A stretch of 64,000 nucleotides of DNA. Origin: Simmondsia chinensis. Its lineage: Eukaryota > Streptophyta > Magnoliopsida > Caryophyllales > Simmondsiaceae. Shown piece by piece: positions 1-12,230 of the stretch; the stretch's first letter is position 1, and every line of letters starts with the position of its first letter. The stretch is from NCBI GenBank assembly GCA_018398585.1, contig JAGTTD010000013.1:30955131-31019130 (forward strand), written 5' to 3'. The notes beneath the pieces are model-generated. The model was not told the DNA's origin. It saw nothing but the letters and a program-made list of their open reading frames with translations, and made no database searches. The translations under genes and the position numbers were made by a program.

Positions 1-1806
1 TTTCCCTCATAAATTAGTATCAGAACATATCGGATTTGTTAAGTTTCCTTCAACAAATGCACCCATGACAACATACCCAACATCCAATTGCCAATCTTCG
101 ACACTTTAAGTCTAACGAAAAAAGATGACATATATGAAAACCAAATGAGATTCTGTCGTAATTTGGTTATCATTAAATGACTTAGATATTAAACTGTTCT
201 CTTATAATTCTGATATGAGATTTTTACTAAACTCGCACTCAGAGTTATTAATAAAAAGATAATATTCACGGACACCTCATGGAGACCCCCAAACTATTGC
301 TCAAAATCAAAGTAACCCTCTGAACTTTTAATTTCATCAAAGACAGGCCTTGAACACTTCTAATTTTATTAAACACACCCCAAACTATTGGTTATCATCA
401 ATACGACCCCCTCGACTTTTAATTACATTAAGGACACCCTTTGAATTATTAAAGAAGATCACTTCAATCTCTTAACTTTAAATTTTATCCAACGATATCT
501 GAAACAATAAAAAAAACTTAGAAAAAAGAGTTAGTTCAGGTACATTAACTTTTGGTAAAATATTTGATAGGTGTCTGATGTACCTTATATTTAGATATTT
601 TATTTCTCACTCTTGCAACATATTCGGCTTTTACATGTGCATTTTGTTGCAATCTAGGTACATTACGCTTGGAACGCAACGGATCAAACAAAGTTGAAAA
701 GTGGTGGAATCAAGCGTAATCCAGCCATATTTGAAGACTACTCTGAGAAACCCGACCACACGTGCAAAAGAAGGATTAATTGGGCCATTATTCGGTAACT
801 CAAATAGGTCTCATAGAGTTTCGGGTCCTAAAAGATCAAACGACACGAAGTACCGATTGGTCAGTGACCCATAGCAGGACGGGGTTTATAGTGGGGCTAC
901 TGATTTATCGAAAAACTGGGCCAATCAATCGGCTTGCTACAGAAACCAAGCCTATCAGTCAGCTCCACTGCTGATATTTCGGCTGTAATTGGTCGATCGC
1001 AAGTTGGTCGTTAATGACCAACTGAGCCCTATTGGTATTTTTTTCGTGTACTGCGGGTATAAATAGAAAGGCGAAGACCTAATTTTTGGGAATCCTTTGC
1101 CGCGTCTCATCTCCTCCTCTCCTTCCCGAAGCCGCTACGAGATCCAAGGTTTCTCAAATGTCGAAGGGCGGGTGGTCAGAAAGCTAGGGGAATCAAAGCA
1201 AGGATTAACGTCAATGTCAATTGAGGGAGTCTTCAAGTCTTTAGTTCTAGTAATTATTGTTCTTTTTTAGATTTCATGATGCAAAAAACTGCCATGGAGG
1301 AGTAGACTTTTACTTTAGAGATGAATGACGAATAACCGTCTATATCCCAGATTTATATTATACTTTTGAAAATAGTTTTGTTATGTTTTTTACGCACCAT
1401 TGTGGGGAATTTATGATTGTTATTTGGTTTTCTTTGCGTGTGCCTGTAGCTATGTTAAGATCTCTAAATTATTAGCGTTAGTCTATGAGCTTGTAGCCTA
1501 GACCATAACATAATTAGTTTTCAAGCGTGATGAGGGTTGAGGTTGTATCTAACTCTGAACACAATCTTTTATCCAAATTAATATTTAATTATGAGTGACA
1601 AAAGAATTTGTTAGTGCTATTGAGATAATCCATGCTACACCTAGATTGATAAGACGGGTTATGCCCTTAGATTTGTTCATCATCCTAAGCCCTAACTTAA
1701 GTATTATTTCAGGTTTAATATTGAATTATGAGCAAGAAAGGAATCATGTAGTGCTAATGAGATAATCTATGCTACACGTAGAATGATATGATAAGTTATG
1801 CCTTTA
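1..1806. other. Gene-free repeat DNA with one TATA-like promoter motif
   Basis: No gene is supported. Around 270-500 the DNA contains two imperfect copies, about 100 bp apart, of a phrase meaning roughly 'aacttttaatt...catta/caaaggaca', as in decayed MITEs. A perfect 8-bp stem with a 6-base loop lies at 1002-1023 (AGTTGGTC/GACCAACT). A consensus TATA box (TATAAATA) is at 1058-1065, followed by a C/T-rich leader. This resembles the promoter of an LTR, but no LTR ends or partner copy were found. The remaining DNA is AT-rich and unassigned. Confidence 0.4.
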
Positions 1807-1820
1807 CACTAGTTCATTAC

Positions 1821-2003
1821 TTTTTTTTTTTTGGTAACAAGGGATTGGGTTGCCCCACCTAATCCCGGCTCATGAGAACAGCCTACAAGCCCCCATGAAC
1901 AGGTAAGTCTTGAGTATATCCTTAGGGAGAATCGAACTCTTAATCCCTGGGCGATAACTGCATGGGTAGAAGACACCGGCAACTGTGACACCCCCATGAT
2001 GGG
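1821..2003 (-). mobile_element. tRNA-derived SINE with 14-bp target-site duplication
   Basis: The insert is flanked by perfect direct repeats CACTAGTTCATTAC at 1807-1820 and 2004-2017. Read on the minus strand it ends in an A-tail (the T run just after 1820), and it contains a pol III B-box-like motif GAGTTCGATTCTCC near its 5' third. Length 183 bp, B box, A-tail and long target-site duplication together define a tRNA-derived SINE mobilised by LINE machinery. The A box is not clear. I do not recognise the family by name and saw no second copy in the window. Confidence 0.85.
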
Positions 2004-2017
2004 CACTAGTTCATTAC

Positions 2018-2261
2018 CTATTACGAATGGGCCTAGGCCCACCCGTTAACCCTTCCCGCCAACCCGACCCTCCACCCGATATGCCTCCCCCGCCACCTTA
2101 GCCTTAATATAATCCCCCTTACTTCTATAAATAAGGGATCACCCTTAATGATTAGGATATACCAAATATGATTAGAGTGTAAAACTCCCCCCTCTCTCCC
2201 CTATGTTTCTCTTAGTTATCTTTCCCTTTCTTCTATATCTCCGCCCTTCCCTTAGATCTTG

Positions 2262-2300
<39 letters not shown>

Positions 2301-2415
2301 GGATAGCAATTTAGCTATTCCGTAGCCCTTTTGTTGATTGATTATATGTTTGATTGTGTGGATTTGAATGTGAATTGAGCTCGTTGGATAGAATCAGATC
2401 CCGGTCCGTAACATT
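2018..2415 (+). mobile_element. Possible solo LTR or LTR fragment
   Basis: This stretch has a TATA box (TATAAATA, 2126-2133), a C/T-rich leader after it, an (AT)n run at about 2264-2297, and the palindrome TGGGCCTAGGCCCA near 2028. Such a layout is common in LTRs. No matching second LTR, primer-binding site or target duplication was found, so the call is tentative. Confidence 0.3.
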
Positions 2416-2733
2416 ACCCTAAGCCATAGTTTAAATATTAACTCAGACTTAGTGCTTGTAGCCTAAGCCTCCTAAATTATTGTCAAAGTAGAATATAATG
2501 ACCAAATACAAGTAAAGCTATCCTAAATTTATTTCTTTAATTAATCTTAATTATATTGACACTTTTAATTTAAGGTTAGTTTTGTTGATCTATTTCAATA
2601 AAGAGCACCACAAGGGAAGAGACAAATTTTGTCCCAGTCTCACACTACCAAAAGCAAATAATAAGGAGAGATTCCAGCAAAGTTGGCGGTCCACAATTAA
2701 TAATTTTGTATCATGAAAAGTTCATAGAACTTT

Positions 2734-3657
2734 GAATAATTTATCAAAATGGCATTTTTGGCAAAAATATTTACCAAAATGGCATAGCTAAAAAAATATT
2801 TACCAAAATGACACACTTTACTGTAGCATCAATAGGAAACGCCGTTTCAAACGGCGTTCGTTGGGCATCCGTTAGACGACTCCTGACGGACGCCGTTAAA
2901 CGGCCTCTGTACGCCGTTAGACCACACACCTTTGTATAAAGTAGAAAAAATTAACAATCCTCCTAACTTAATTAACAATAAAATGATAAAATAAAGTAAA
3001 AAAAAAATTTAGTAGAGTTACATTATTTAATGTATAAAGTAATAAAAAAAAATGCAGAATAAATTACCAAAGCGGCACCTTTTGCAAAAAAAAATTACCA
3101 AAATGGCATAGTTGAAAAAATATTTACCAAAATGGCAAACTTTACTGTAGCGTCAATAGGAAACGCCGTTTGAAACAGCGTTCGTTGAGTCATATCTGGC
3201 GATATCAGGGACCAATGATATGCTTTGGCATTGTAGAGCTGCATTGCCCTGATAGAGTATTGCGTCAGTTTGGATTAACGCAACATAGCCCGGATCACAT
3301 CGACACCCTTTTTTATTACATCAGGGGGTTTTTGTAATCTATTATTACAGTGCATTTTTTTCCTTTTTATTACTTTATACATTAAATAATGTAACTCTAC
3401 TAAATTTTTTTTCTACTTTATTTTATCATTTTATTGTTAATTAAGTTAGGAGGATTGTTAATTTTTTCTACTTTATACAAAGGTGTGTCGTCTAACGGCG
3501 TCCGTTAGGAGTCGTCTAACGGACGCCCAACGAACGCCGTTTGAAACGGCGTTTCCTATTGACGCTACAGTAAAGTGTGCCATTTTGGTAAATATTTTTT
3601 CAACTATGCCATTTTGGTAAATATTTTTGCCAAAGATGTCATTTTGGTAAATTATTC
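2734..3657. mobile_element. Non-autonomous Mutator-like element with about 320-bp inverted ends
   Basis: Both ends read GAATAATTTAYCAAAATG inwards, and the inverted arms (about 2734-3055 and 3343-3657) stay similar over about 320 bp. The element is flanked by a perfect 9-bp direct repeat TAGAACTTT (2725-2733 and 3658-3666), the target duplication length typical of Mutator-like elements. Each arm repeats a phrase (ATTTACCAAAATGGCA) two or three times and carries the GC-rich block AAACGGCGTTCGTTG. A further partial copy of the terminal sequence lies inside at 3055-3190. No transposase is encoded, so the element must be moved in trans. Confidence 0.9.
3245..3343 (+). pseudogene. Captured fragment resembling the plant mobile domain (PMD)
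   Basis: Inside the Mutator-like element, between the inverted arms, one frame reads CPDRVLRQFGLTQHSPDHID and continues 13 residues to a stop. The DRVLRQFG motif is characteristic of the plant mobile domain (aminotransferase-like, MAIN/MAIL family), which is also found in plant transposons. Only about 33 residues remain, with no start codon, so this is a relic. It may be the remains of a parent element's own PMD gene or a captured host exon. Confidence 0.55.
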
Positions 3658-3666
3658 TAGAACTTT

Positions 3667-4372
3667 CCCGCAGCTGTCAATTTTTATTTTTTTTTTATTT
3701 TTTATTTTTTTGTATCATTACATTTGGCAATTTTGTTCATCTACTTTTATTATTTTTCCTTATTTAAATCCACCCATTTTTGGAAAATTCTTTAATGTCG
3801 TTGTACGAAAAGATTGAATATAATCCTAAACAATTTAAGTAAATGTTTAGGATTCTCAATAATTAAGGGCTCCAAATTTTAAAAGTTATAGTTTTAAAAT
3901 AATAGCTGTTAATATTAATAGATTCTAAAAAAAAATTTATTATATACGAATGATTTTATTTGACAATTTTATTTGGAGCCCCGAAAATATCAGGACTAAC
4001 CCTATTGTCAGAACAAAATCATTATTATAAAACTAAGATCAAAGCTTCTTATACAATTTTGTGGCTTTTATTATTAGTTAGTTATATTATAACTCTGATA
4101 ATAATAATTTTTATCTTGATAATAATAATTTTTTAACTTATTATTTGCATAAGTAAACAGAAGGGTCATCCAGGTTTCCAGTTTTTACGCCACACGTAAA
4201 GTGCCGTACTGCACCTTCGCTCCTGTTCTCTGTAAACAAATTTTTTAAAAATTATTTATTCGCCGAAAATTATGAGTTAGATTCGTAATGTTGGAGCTTT
4301 ATATTAATGTGTGTCTTTGGACTCTATGCAGTTAAGAGTCTGTTTCGTCAAATTGTATTTTTTTTTAATAAT
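3667..4372. other. AT-rich DNA, nothing recognised
   Basis: Long T runs and short ATTATT repeats. No convincing coding, RNA or transposon signal was seen. Confidence 0.5.
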
Positions 4373-4383
4373 TAGTGAGATAA

Positions 4384-4509
4384 TTTGGAGTCCTCGGAAA
4401 CAGCCTCCTTTCCACTTGGAAGGGGTAAGGCTGCGTACATCCACCCCTCCCAGACCCTGCTTATTGCGGGAGCCGCGAGGCACTGGGACTATTGTTGTTG
4501 TTATCGTTG
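4384..4509 (+). mobile_element. Au-like SINE, body-only copy with 11-bp target duplication
   Basis: Flanked by TAGTGAGATAA at 4373-4383 and 4510-4520. The 126-bp insert has the body motifs GGAAACAGCC, GGTAAGGCTGCGTAC, CAGACCCTGC and GGCACTGGGAC, then ends in a TTG-repeat tail. These motifs resemble the angiosperm Au SINE as I remember it. No 5S- or tRNA-like promoter head is present. Confidence 0.85.
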
Positions 4510-4524
4510 TAGTGAGATAACTCG

Positions 4525-4995
4525 TAGTATGTAATATAGGGCGAGTAGTTGAAAAGTTTATGAAGCAATTGGACTGTTAGAAATTGAAACAAGTGGACTG
4601 GAAGCATGAATTTTCACAGAGAACTTCAATCGGCCTTAACAATTTTTTTGATCCATAAGGAATTGAAGCTTTCGGACAGAACCATGGAATCCCAACCGTT
4701 TTGCTGCTGGTTCTACCTATTTTCTTCGAATTCTGCATCTAAGCGTGTTTTTTTGGTCACTTTTATGTTTTTTGGATAGTTTAGTGACATTTTCGTAAGT
4801 TTTATCATTTTGGGGTTTTGTTAGTTTGCCGATTGATATTCGTTTTGGTTTGTTGTTTTGTCATTTAAGATTTACTCAATATAAGAACCCTAATTTTCTC
4901 TTCTCTTTTGGCGGATTCCGATTTTACTCTTCAAATTTGACGTGCTCAAGTCAAACTTCATATTTCCGTTCCATATCAAGACAAAAGCTAAAGCT
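4525..4995 (+). mobile_element. LTR fragment, family also at 9370, 10930 and 12040
   Basis: The 3' half (about 4870-4990) matches segments at 9430-9530 and 12110-12230: ACCCTAATTTTCTC, then GGATTCCGAT, then TTGACGTG(C/T)TCAA. The 5' half matches 10930-11215 (shared phrases GGAAGCAT, CTTCAA, CACTTTTATGTTTT). The four segments look like LTR parts of one family. No internal retrotransposon coding sequence accompanies this copy. Confidence 0.5.
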
Positions 4996-4999
4996 TCCG

Positions 5000-6920
5000 T
5001 CAAGATAAAGCCTGAGAAAGCCCACTAGTGCGGGATAGAAATAAAGTAACCTAACATAAAGGAAGTAGCCCGCAAAACCAAAAGCAAAATATGACCAGAG
5101 CAAGTCGTGAAATATTGTTTTTTCTGATAAACACTTTTCACAAAAGAACTTTTATAATAAGCATCTTCAATAGGATTATTTTTGCCTTAAAAAACTTTAA
5201 GCCGTTCCTTCTGTTTTGCTTTAAAATGGAAACACTATTTTTTAATTTCTGTTTAAAAGCATAAAAATAAGTTCTACTTCTATTTAAAAATATTTTTTTC
5301 CCTAAGAAGGATATTTTGGTTAATATGCTGCAGTAAGTATTTAAAATAACATGTTATAACAACTTTCTTCCTAAAATATGATATTATTACATCAAAGAGA
5401 GTCTTATTTATTACAAAGAAGAAAATATGAGATACAAACAAAACAAATCAAAAAATTATAAATTTTTTTATTATTTTTACAAACATCGATTACTGAAATA
5501 TAAATAATCTAAAAACGATATGAATTAATGCATGCCTAGGATCAACAGCTAGCCTAGAAATTAATTGATTTTTGGGAGGTATGAGTTGGTGTAGAATTCA
5601 AGCAAGGAAGGTACAAATCAAGCATGCATGAATGAATGGATGTGATTAATTCATAAAAACATTTTTTAAAAAAAAAATTGTTAATGAAGTTGAGAAAATA
5701 TAAATCAACGTTATCAATGCTCCAAAGGTTTTTATTTAAGTAGAATTTAGAAAGTAAATGGACATAGTCTTCCCCCTTTAATATACACTGAAGGAAGACT
5801 ATTTCTAATAATCTCAAACTTGAAGGGTGCAACATGAGAACTTTTTAAGAGGTCATCTATTTTAGTACCACTTTTGCTCAAGCACGTTTAGTTTTAAAAT
5901 TTTAATAGAATTCGGCCCATACGCGTTAAAAATAAGAAAATGTCAAATCAACGTTGAATAAATATATAGATATATAGTGGCCTACACTTAGCTGTATGGT
6001 ATGCTATGTAATGGGTGGTTGGTTCTTTTTGTCATCATCAACTTCGTCTACAACATTTATTCTCTTGGAGAAATATTTTACAGTATAAATTATATATTAA
6101 TATTTTAAGATTTTGATTCGATGTATTAAGTTTGTAGTCTATAAATTTTGTAACATAATTTACTAGTATAATATGTCACGTTTACTTAATAAAATAGTCT
6201 AAATAGTCGTGTATATCCATCTAAAACTGGTCTCTTACCCTACTTTTCTTCTTTAACAGTGTTATAACATTGCCATTCGTGTCTAAAGTGAGAGAAATGG
6301 TAAGGAGATGGTGCATTTACCAACAAATAACAAGTTCTTACGCCTTTTTACATCATTATTTGGTCTACTTCAATAAACACAGGTAACTTTTAGATAAAAA
6401 AATTATTTCATAAAGTTTGTGGACAAAAAGTTAATACAACAAACTTAGAAGACTAATATTTATCTAGCACTCCACAACTTCCACAACCTCAACGATTTCC
6501 TCGGCAATCATAAACGTTATTTTAGATTGTGTCTCCAGTTGCAGACTGTAGTCAAAGTTGGTTGATTTTTAGACCTACTTTGACCACGTTTCGCTTCTGG
6601 ATGAGGGGTTTCGACCATTTTACCCATTTTGCCTCCTTCCCATTCATGCGTTCTCTTTCTTTCTTTCTTAATTCTGTATCTTTAAAAGATTATCTTTTTG
6701 TTACCACTGAAAATGCATCTGTTATAATTATCATAAAAAGTGACTAATATGTAATTTACCTGAAAATATTAGCTAGGTTATAAAAATAGCATTGGATTAA
6801 ATTTTTATAAAGTAATATTAATTTCATTATTTATATTAAATAAATAAATTAGATATAAATTATGAGTATTTATTTTGGATACAGACTCTTTTTATGAAAG
6901 GTTAAACTCAAACTTTTTTT
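5000..6920. other. AT-rich DNA without a recognisable gene
   Basis: Open frames here are short, composed of low-complexity residues and lack known domains. A segment at 5120-5290 (alternating AAAAGTGCTTTT-like phrases) resembles decayed MITEs and recurs in diluted form near 22010-22150 and 27300-27520. Nothing else could be assigned. Confidence 0.45.
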
Positions 6921-6925
6921 ATTAG

Positions 6926-7430
6926 TTGTGGAATTCAGAGACAAGAGTACTCTAATTTAATACAAGAGTTGTAAAAAGAAAGGAAAAGTAACTTGTCCTT
7001 CTTTCGGGATTTTGGGTAGTATTTATAGCTTTTCTAGGAAGACTTTCTCCGTCTGGTAGAATATGGGGGTGTATTTCGTCAAATAGGCTAATCCGGGGCG
7101 AGATGTCCCTGGGCCCAAGGTCCTTAATCTCGGATAGCTATTTTTGTGTGCGCTATGACGAGTAGCTGATGTAGTATGTGACTTGGATAAGGCTCACATC
7201 TCGGGCGAGATTCACCTTATGGCTGGAGTTCATGCTCCGAGTATCCATTGAGATGTCAGCAAGGATTTATACTTATATTTTTGAAGGCGAGATAGAATCG
7301 TACCTGGGGAGATGAAGTCTTACATGGACGCGGGCCGAGATGCATCTCGGTGCGAGATACGTCCTGGGCTTCAAAAGGCCTTGTCATTATTCCTTTTCTT
7401 GGAAAGCTACTTGCAAGTTGTTAGCAGTAT
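6926..7430 (-). mobile_element. Possible LTR fragment, GC-richer block
   Basis: This block is more GC-rich than its surroundings and contains repeated CGAGAT phrases (GGGCGAGATGTCC, CGGGCGAGATTC, GGCGAGATAG, GTGCGAGATACG). On the minus strand there is a TATA-like GCTATAAATAC near 7020-7030. It directly abuts the solo LTR that follows. No target duplication or partner copy was found. Confidence 0.3.
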
Positions 7431-7444
7431 TATTTAATAATAGT

Positions 7445-7912
7445 TGTGCGGAAATAAATAATTCTCCCGGATCACAATCGAATCAAATACCACGACAATA
7501 AAGAGAAATAAACGGACTAAAAGAGAAACGAAACAATAGACACAATGATTTACGTGGAAACCCCTTTACAATCGAAAGGGAAGAAAACCACGGGCGAAGA
7601 TCGGAACTTTTATTATTGAATCAAAAGAAGAAAAATTGCAATATTCTCTCACACTTAATTTTTATTGGTGGCGGCGCCGCTGGGAAGATTACCTCACTTT
7701 TGCTTTTGGATACCTAATGACGTACCCTACATCCGTATTTATAGATGCGCAAAACAAGCGGTTCCCGATCGATCGAATCGATCGGCTCCTCACCGATCGA
7801 TCAGCTTGCTCACTGGAGGCGTCCTTCTTTTTACGAAACTTTTCCGATTGATCGAACCCCTCCCCGCCCTTTTTTTTAATACGCCAAATAATTTTGAGAT
7901 ATTTTCCTAACA
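7445..7912 (-). mobile_element. Solo LTR of the copia family found at 32546-38076
   Basis: Begins TGTGCGGAAATAA and ends TTTTCCTAACA, with 5-bp flanks ATAGT and ATAGC (4 of 5 match). Internal phrases match the two LTRs of the complete copia element: ATGATTTACGTGGAAACCCC, a following CAATCGA...GGG block, ACTTTTATTA and a cluster of CGATCGATCGG palindromes. No internal region is attached, so it is most simply a solo LTR left by recombination between LTRs. Orientation is inferred from the minus-strand complete element. Confidence 0.8.
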
Positions 7913-8149
7913 ATAGCATTATTCATTCTTGACTTTGCTTTTTTTTAAAAAAAATTCGTGTTTGTCCTTTGTATCATATGATTGTGACGGTGCCCAAAAA
8001 AAAAAAAGCCGAAAGAGGATTTGATTAGATTGTGAACTATCATAATAATTTTTTTTTTTTTTTTGGTGCCGCAAAATGAAATAAATAATTATTATGTTTA
8101 TCTTGATTAAATCTCAAGTTGTATATTATTCACTCCGAAATTTTTAGTT

Positions 8150-8552
8150 GTGCAACTGGATAAGTTCGCACTCATACATATTGGGCGATAAGGCTAAAAA
8201 TGCTGATAATCTTCTTGCAGTAGAGCATGCGTGGAAGCTCGGGAAAAAATTGGGGCTCAGATTTGATGGTAATGAATCGATTTTGATTAAGCATATTGCA
8301 TTGGTGAATTAGGGACTTGGCTGACATGTTTTTATGTTTTTGGTTTGTCTTCGTCCCTGTTCATGGTTCGCTTGGAGTCCTCTCTGGAGGTGGTTTAGTC
8401 ATCTAACGCATGTCTATTTTACCTTTTTCTTGTATTCCTTTTTTCTCAAGTTGCGATGTTGTACTATTTTTTTCTCTTTTGATCCCCGTCGTGTTTGTAC
8501 GAGCAACATGTTTGGTATTATGACTTTGTCACTAATTATCGAAAAAAAGACT
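8150..8552 (+). mobile_element. Shortened LINE-like element: ORF1 tail joined to 3' UTR
   Basis: One frame from about 8175 to 8310 reads ...AWKLGKKLGLRFDGNES... and stops. As I recall, this WxLGKxLGLxxxGxE pattern is found at the ORF1 end of plant L1-type LINEs. It is followed directly by a T/G-rich 3' region ending CACTAATTATCGAAAAAAA. No endonuclease or reverse transcriptase lies between them. Comparable copies occur on both strands elsewhere in the window. Confidence 0.6.
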
Positions 8553-9369
8553 CCACATATAATCTAGTAAAAATTAACAAAAGTTATGAGAGAAAGATCA
8601 ACATATAAGCCAAGTGTGGTTACTCCATCTAATACCAATCGGTTTTGAGATTGAACCACACTTGAGCTATATGTGGACTTCATATATATTAACTTCCCGG
8701 GTAGGGTTTAAGACCCAGTGAAATTTCGAATTTAGAAAAGAGAATCTTCATCTTCTCTTTTTTTCCTTCTTTTAATTTGTTTCCTTTACTATTTAGCTCT
8801 AAGCAAACTGAGATATGGTCAGAGTCAGACACTCAGAAAAACACTAAAGCGATAAACGTCATGTTAACCCAGAGGTTGAAGTGCGTATTAATGTTGTTGT
8901 ACGTATGCGAGGCATAAACTGCTTTATACTAGTGGTGTTTTCCAATACATATCTACAATTTCGACAATTTTTGTTACTGATTCCTTATATGTACTAAATT
9001 CACTTAATTAAATGAGATAACTCAATAATACTTTAAACTCGTGATGGGCGAACCATCGTTACTTTTTTTTTTTTTTATAAGGAAAAAAATATACTCAAGG
9101 AAAAAAATCGTTTAACAAACGTAACATGAATAAAACAAAATAAAACTAGTCCGAGTGTAATAATACACACTACAATCAAAGCCAGACAATGAAAGAGTTA
9201 AATCTCGTGACACCTAACAATTTATATCATAACTAAAATCCAACTCACCCCAACCTACTAATAAGATATATTGCACTAGTATAATATAGTCATAGTTGTT
9301 TAGTTTTGGACCACATTTTTTTTTTTTTGCAAATAATATACAGGTAATATTGTGATTTTATATTTTCAT

Positions 9370-9535
9370 GGTTTTATTTAGTTTCCTTATAAATAGTCTT
9401 TTGGCCAGTTGTTTTTCTTTCATTGAATGATATTCTCGATATACAAATCCTAGTTTTCTCTCTTGTTTCAGTGGATTCTAAATTTCTATTTGAATCTTGA
9501 CGTGTTCAAATCGATTTCACGTACACAACTACAAT
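9370..9535 (+). mobile_element. LTR fragment
   Basis: Matches the 3' half of the LTR-like segments at 4525-4995 and 12040-12230: CTTATAAATAGT TATA region, then TCCTAGTTTTCTC, GGATTC and TTGACGTGTTCAAATCG. Confidence 0.5.
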
Positions 9536-9654
9536 TTTAACCTTCATTTGATGAATTCTGTTACTTTTTATTTTTCTAACAATTTACTCAATTCAATTAG
9601 TCAAACGAGACAACTCTACAATACTTTAGACTCATCACAAGTCGGACCTTCATA

Positions 9655-10075
9655 AATTTTTTTCAATAATTAACTATACGATCGTTGTGCAAAACAGACA
9701 GCTCATAAAGACTAGCCATAGTTAACACGCAAAAAATGAGAATCTGGAAACAGAGACAAAACTAGCCAAAAAAAAGACAGGAAAACTGAACAAAACAAAA
9801 TCAAGCAGGCAGTAAAAAATGCACTACATGGAAACATCACCACAAGAAGAGACAGGCCAGAAATAGCGGGAAACAACTAACCGTATCAAACTGGAAATGA
9901 GATTGATAGAGAGTCAATGCTTCCCAAACCCTATTCCATAATTGCAAACAACTCAACCATATCCGACTCATCACCGTCATATATCAAACTAAGTTTTTTC
10001 TCGTACTCCCACATGCGCTTCGCACCAATAAGCTTATTAGCCTCTATAACACTACGAATGGTCCATTAATTCAGT
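9655..10075 (-). mobile_element. Shortened LINE-like element, minus strand
   Basis: The minus strand ends at the left in a T run (A-tail) next to an AATTATTG phrase. At the right it encodes a frame containing KKLSLIYDGDESDMVELFAI followed by ME and a stop, equivalent to the ORF1-tail motif of the copies at 8150 and 18262. The middle is an A/C-rich 3' UTR. No ORF2 is present. Confidence 0.6.
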
Positions 10076-10787
10076 TGTAGTTTCTTTGATAGTATTTGCT
10101 ACTCAGATGACCGTTATAACTTATTTTGATAAGGTAGAAAAGATTCTCAAAAAAGAACAATTTATCAAAAATAATCGGAACAAAGCAGAACCTAACTAGC
10201 CCCAAGCGTCATAACACGCACCATAATCAAAACGAGATGATAAAAATATTAAAAATCAAGATATCTAGGTTTTCCAAACATGTTACAAAAAAACAAAAGC
10301 AAACCCACCCCAGTCCTACTACAAAGATATAATAGGATTAGTAATAAGAATTTATATTATATTATATATATTATATTATATTATATAGTCAGAGTTGTCG
10401 TCTAAGTTGTACATCACATCAAACAAACTTCTAAATTTGAATATATATTTAATTAAATTTAAAAATGCCAGCCATATATCTGTGCTTATGTTAATCCTTT
10501 GACCTCGTGCCTTCACTTTTCTATTTTTTCGATTATTCGATGAGTGTTCATAAATATTAAGGCCGATTCTAATATTTTTAAAGCTCTAAATAAAATTTGT
10601 GTATGTGAGCCTACATATATAATAACTTTATCTTGAAATATATTAATATGAATAATTATTACTTTAAAAACTATATTTACTAAAATTTGGGGTTCTAAGC
10701 GTTTGCTTGGATTGTTTGAGGTTATATCTAATCCTAATTAATATTTATTTACAATAAAAAATTATAAGGTAATTGATGTAAGACAAG

Positions 10788-10912
10788 GTTGGGGGTCCTC
10801 GGAAATAGCCTCTCATTAAGGTAACCCCGTGATGGGGAAGGCTGCGTACACCCTACCCCTCCCAGACCCTGCTCACGCGGGAGCCTTTGGGGCACTGGGC
10901 ATGTTGTTGTTG
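10788..10912 (+). mobile_element. Au-like SINE, body-only copy with 15-bp target duplication
   Basis: Flanked by the perfect direct repeat TTGATGTAAGACAAG (10773-10787 and 10913-10927). The 125-bp insert begins GTTGGGGGTCCTCGG and carries GGAAGGCTGCGTAC, CAGACCCTGC and GGCACTGGGC, with a TTG-repeat tail. It starts almost exactly where the 5S head ends in the longer copies of the family. Confidence 0.9.
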
Positions 10913-10929
10913 TTGATGTAAGACAAGTA

Positions 10930-12230
10930 GCAGAAGAATTTCTGGAGCAGTTGAACCGCCATAAACCCAAATGAGTGGGCCGGAAGCATTAATTTGCCCG
11001 ACCAACTTCAAACGCTCATAGCTTTTGATCAATAAGGAGTCAGGGGCTTGTAACCTATCAAAACAAAGCTACAAGACTAAACCATGCAACCTGAGACTCT
11101 TTGCCTATGGCTTCTTCTATTTTTCCCAAATTCGGCCTCTAAACGTGTTTTTGTGCCACTTTTATGTTTTCGCACAGTTTAAGGATATTTTTATAATTTC
11201 GTATTGTTGAAAAAATGATACAAGAAAATAGGATATAAAAAATAACAATAGCAAATGAGGTAGTAAGTGTACATTCCCAGATCCCACATGGACAAAATAA
11301 GAGAAGGTTTTTGGGTTTATATATGATTATGTAGAAAGTGCCCTTTGAATTAATTTATGGATGAGAGTATGGACACCACACGGGCGCGCGCCACCCGCCC
11401 GCCGTGCCGGGTGATGGTGTGGGTTACATTTTTACAAACGGGTACAATTATTTTTCGGAAAAATCGATCTTTTACTGTTTCGTAGTTAACGTTCGTGTTC
11501 AAAATCAGTTGCCGAGATTTGTGCTCCCTGTATTACTCTAACTGCCAACGACTCCACTTCACCCCGGTTTTGAGGACTTCGGTTTCCTTTTAGTGCCAGG
11601 TTTTTAGGCCATCAGTTAACCGAACCGTGCCTTTAATTCAGCTATAAAAACAGTCTTTCCTCACCAGTTTTAATTATCCAGAAAAACAACTCTTCTTCTT
11701 CTCTTCTTCTCCTTTTTCATTTTCCTCTGTCAAATATTCGGGCAAAGTTCTTAAGCGTCTCCTACCCGGTCTCTATCGAGTACACGGTAGTGGTCGAATC
11801 GTGTTAATCCTGGAGGACGGCCGCCGATAAATCTGTTTGCACGGAAGCAGTGGCGAAATCGTCTTTTAGGCAGTGGTACTTCCCACGACACGGTGTCTTT
11901 GGTATTACATTCAATTTCTTAATTCTCTTGTGTTATTTGTTTGTCACATTTATATATATTAACCAGGTTTAATCGCTGCTATTTTATGCTGAAAAACACG
12001 TTCGTTTTCACTACGACTACTATTTACTACACGTATTTTAGGCTATTTTTGTAATTTTGCATATTAAGGTTTCTCTCTGTTTACCTATAAATAGTAGCTA
12101 TGGATGATTGTATTGCTCATCCCCAAATTTATGAATATAAATCCTGATTTTCTCCCTCTCTTCGGTGGATTCCGATATTATTTTATGAATTTGACGTGCT
12201 CAATTCGATCTTTTTGTTTCCATTCCATAT
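10930..12230 (+). mobile_element. LTR fragments interrupted by a second LTR-like promoter segment
   Basis: Positions 10930-11215 match the 5' half, and 12040-12230 the 3' half, of the LTR-like segment at 4525-4995, so the 0.8 kb between them looks like an insertion or rearrangement. The intervening part has its own TATA box (CTATAAAAAC near 11643), a CTTCTTCTTCTCTT leader, a GC-rich block at 11385-11415 and a conserved-looking leader (CCTGGAGGACGGCCGCCGAT, about 11810-11830). No reading frame of a retrotransposon is present. Exact ends were not determined. Confidence 0.4.
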
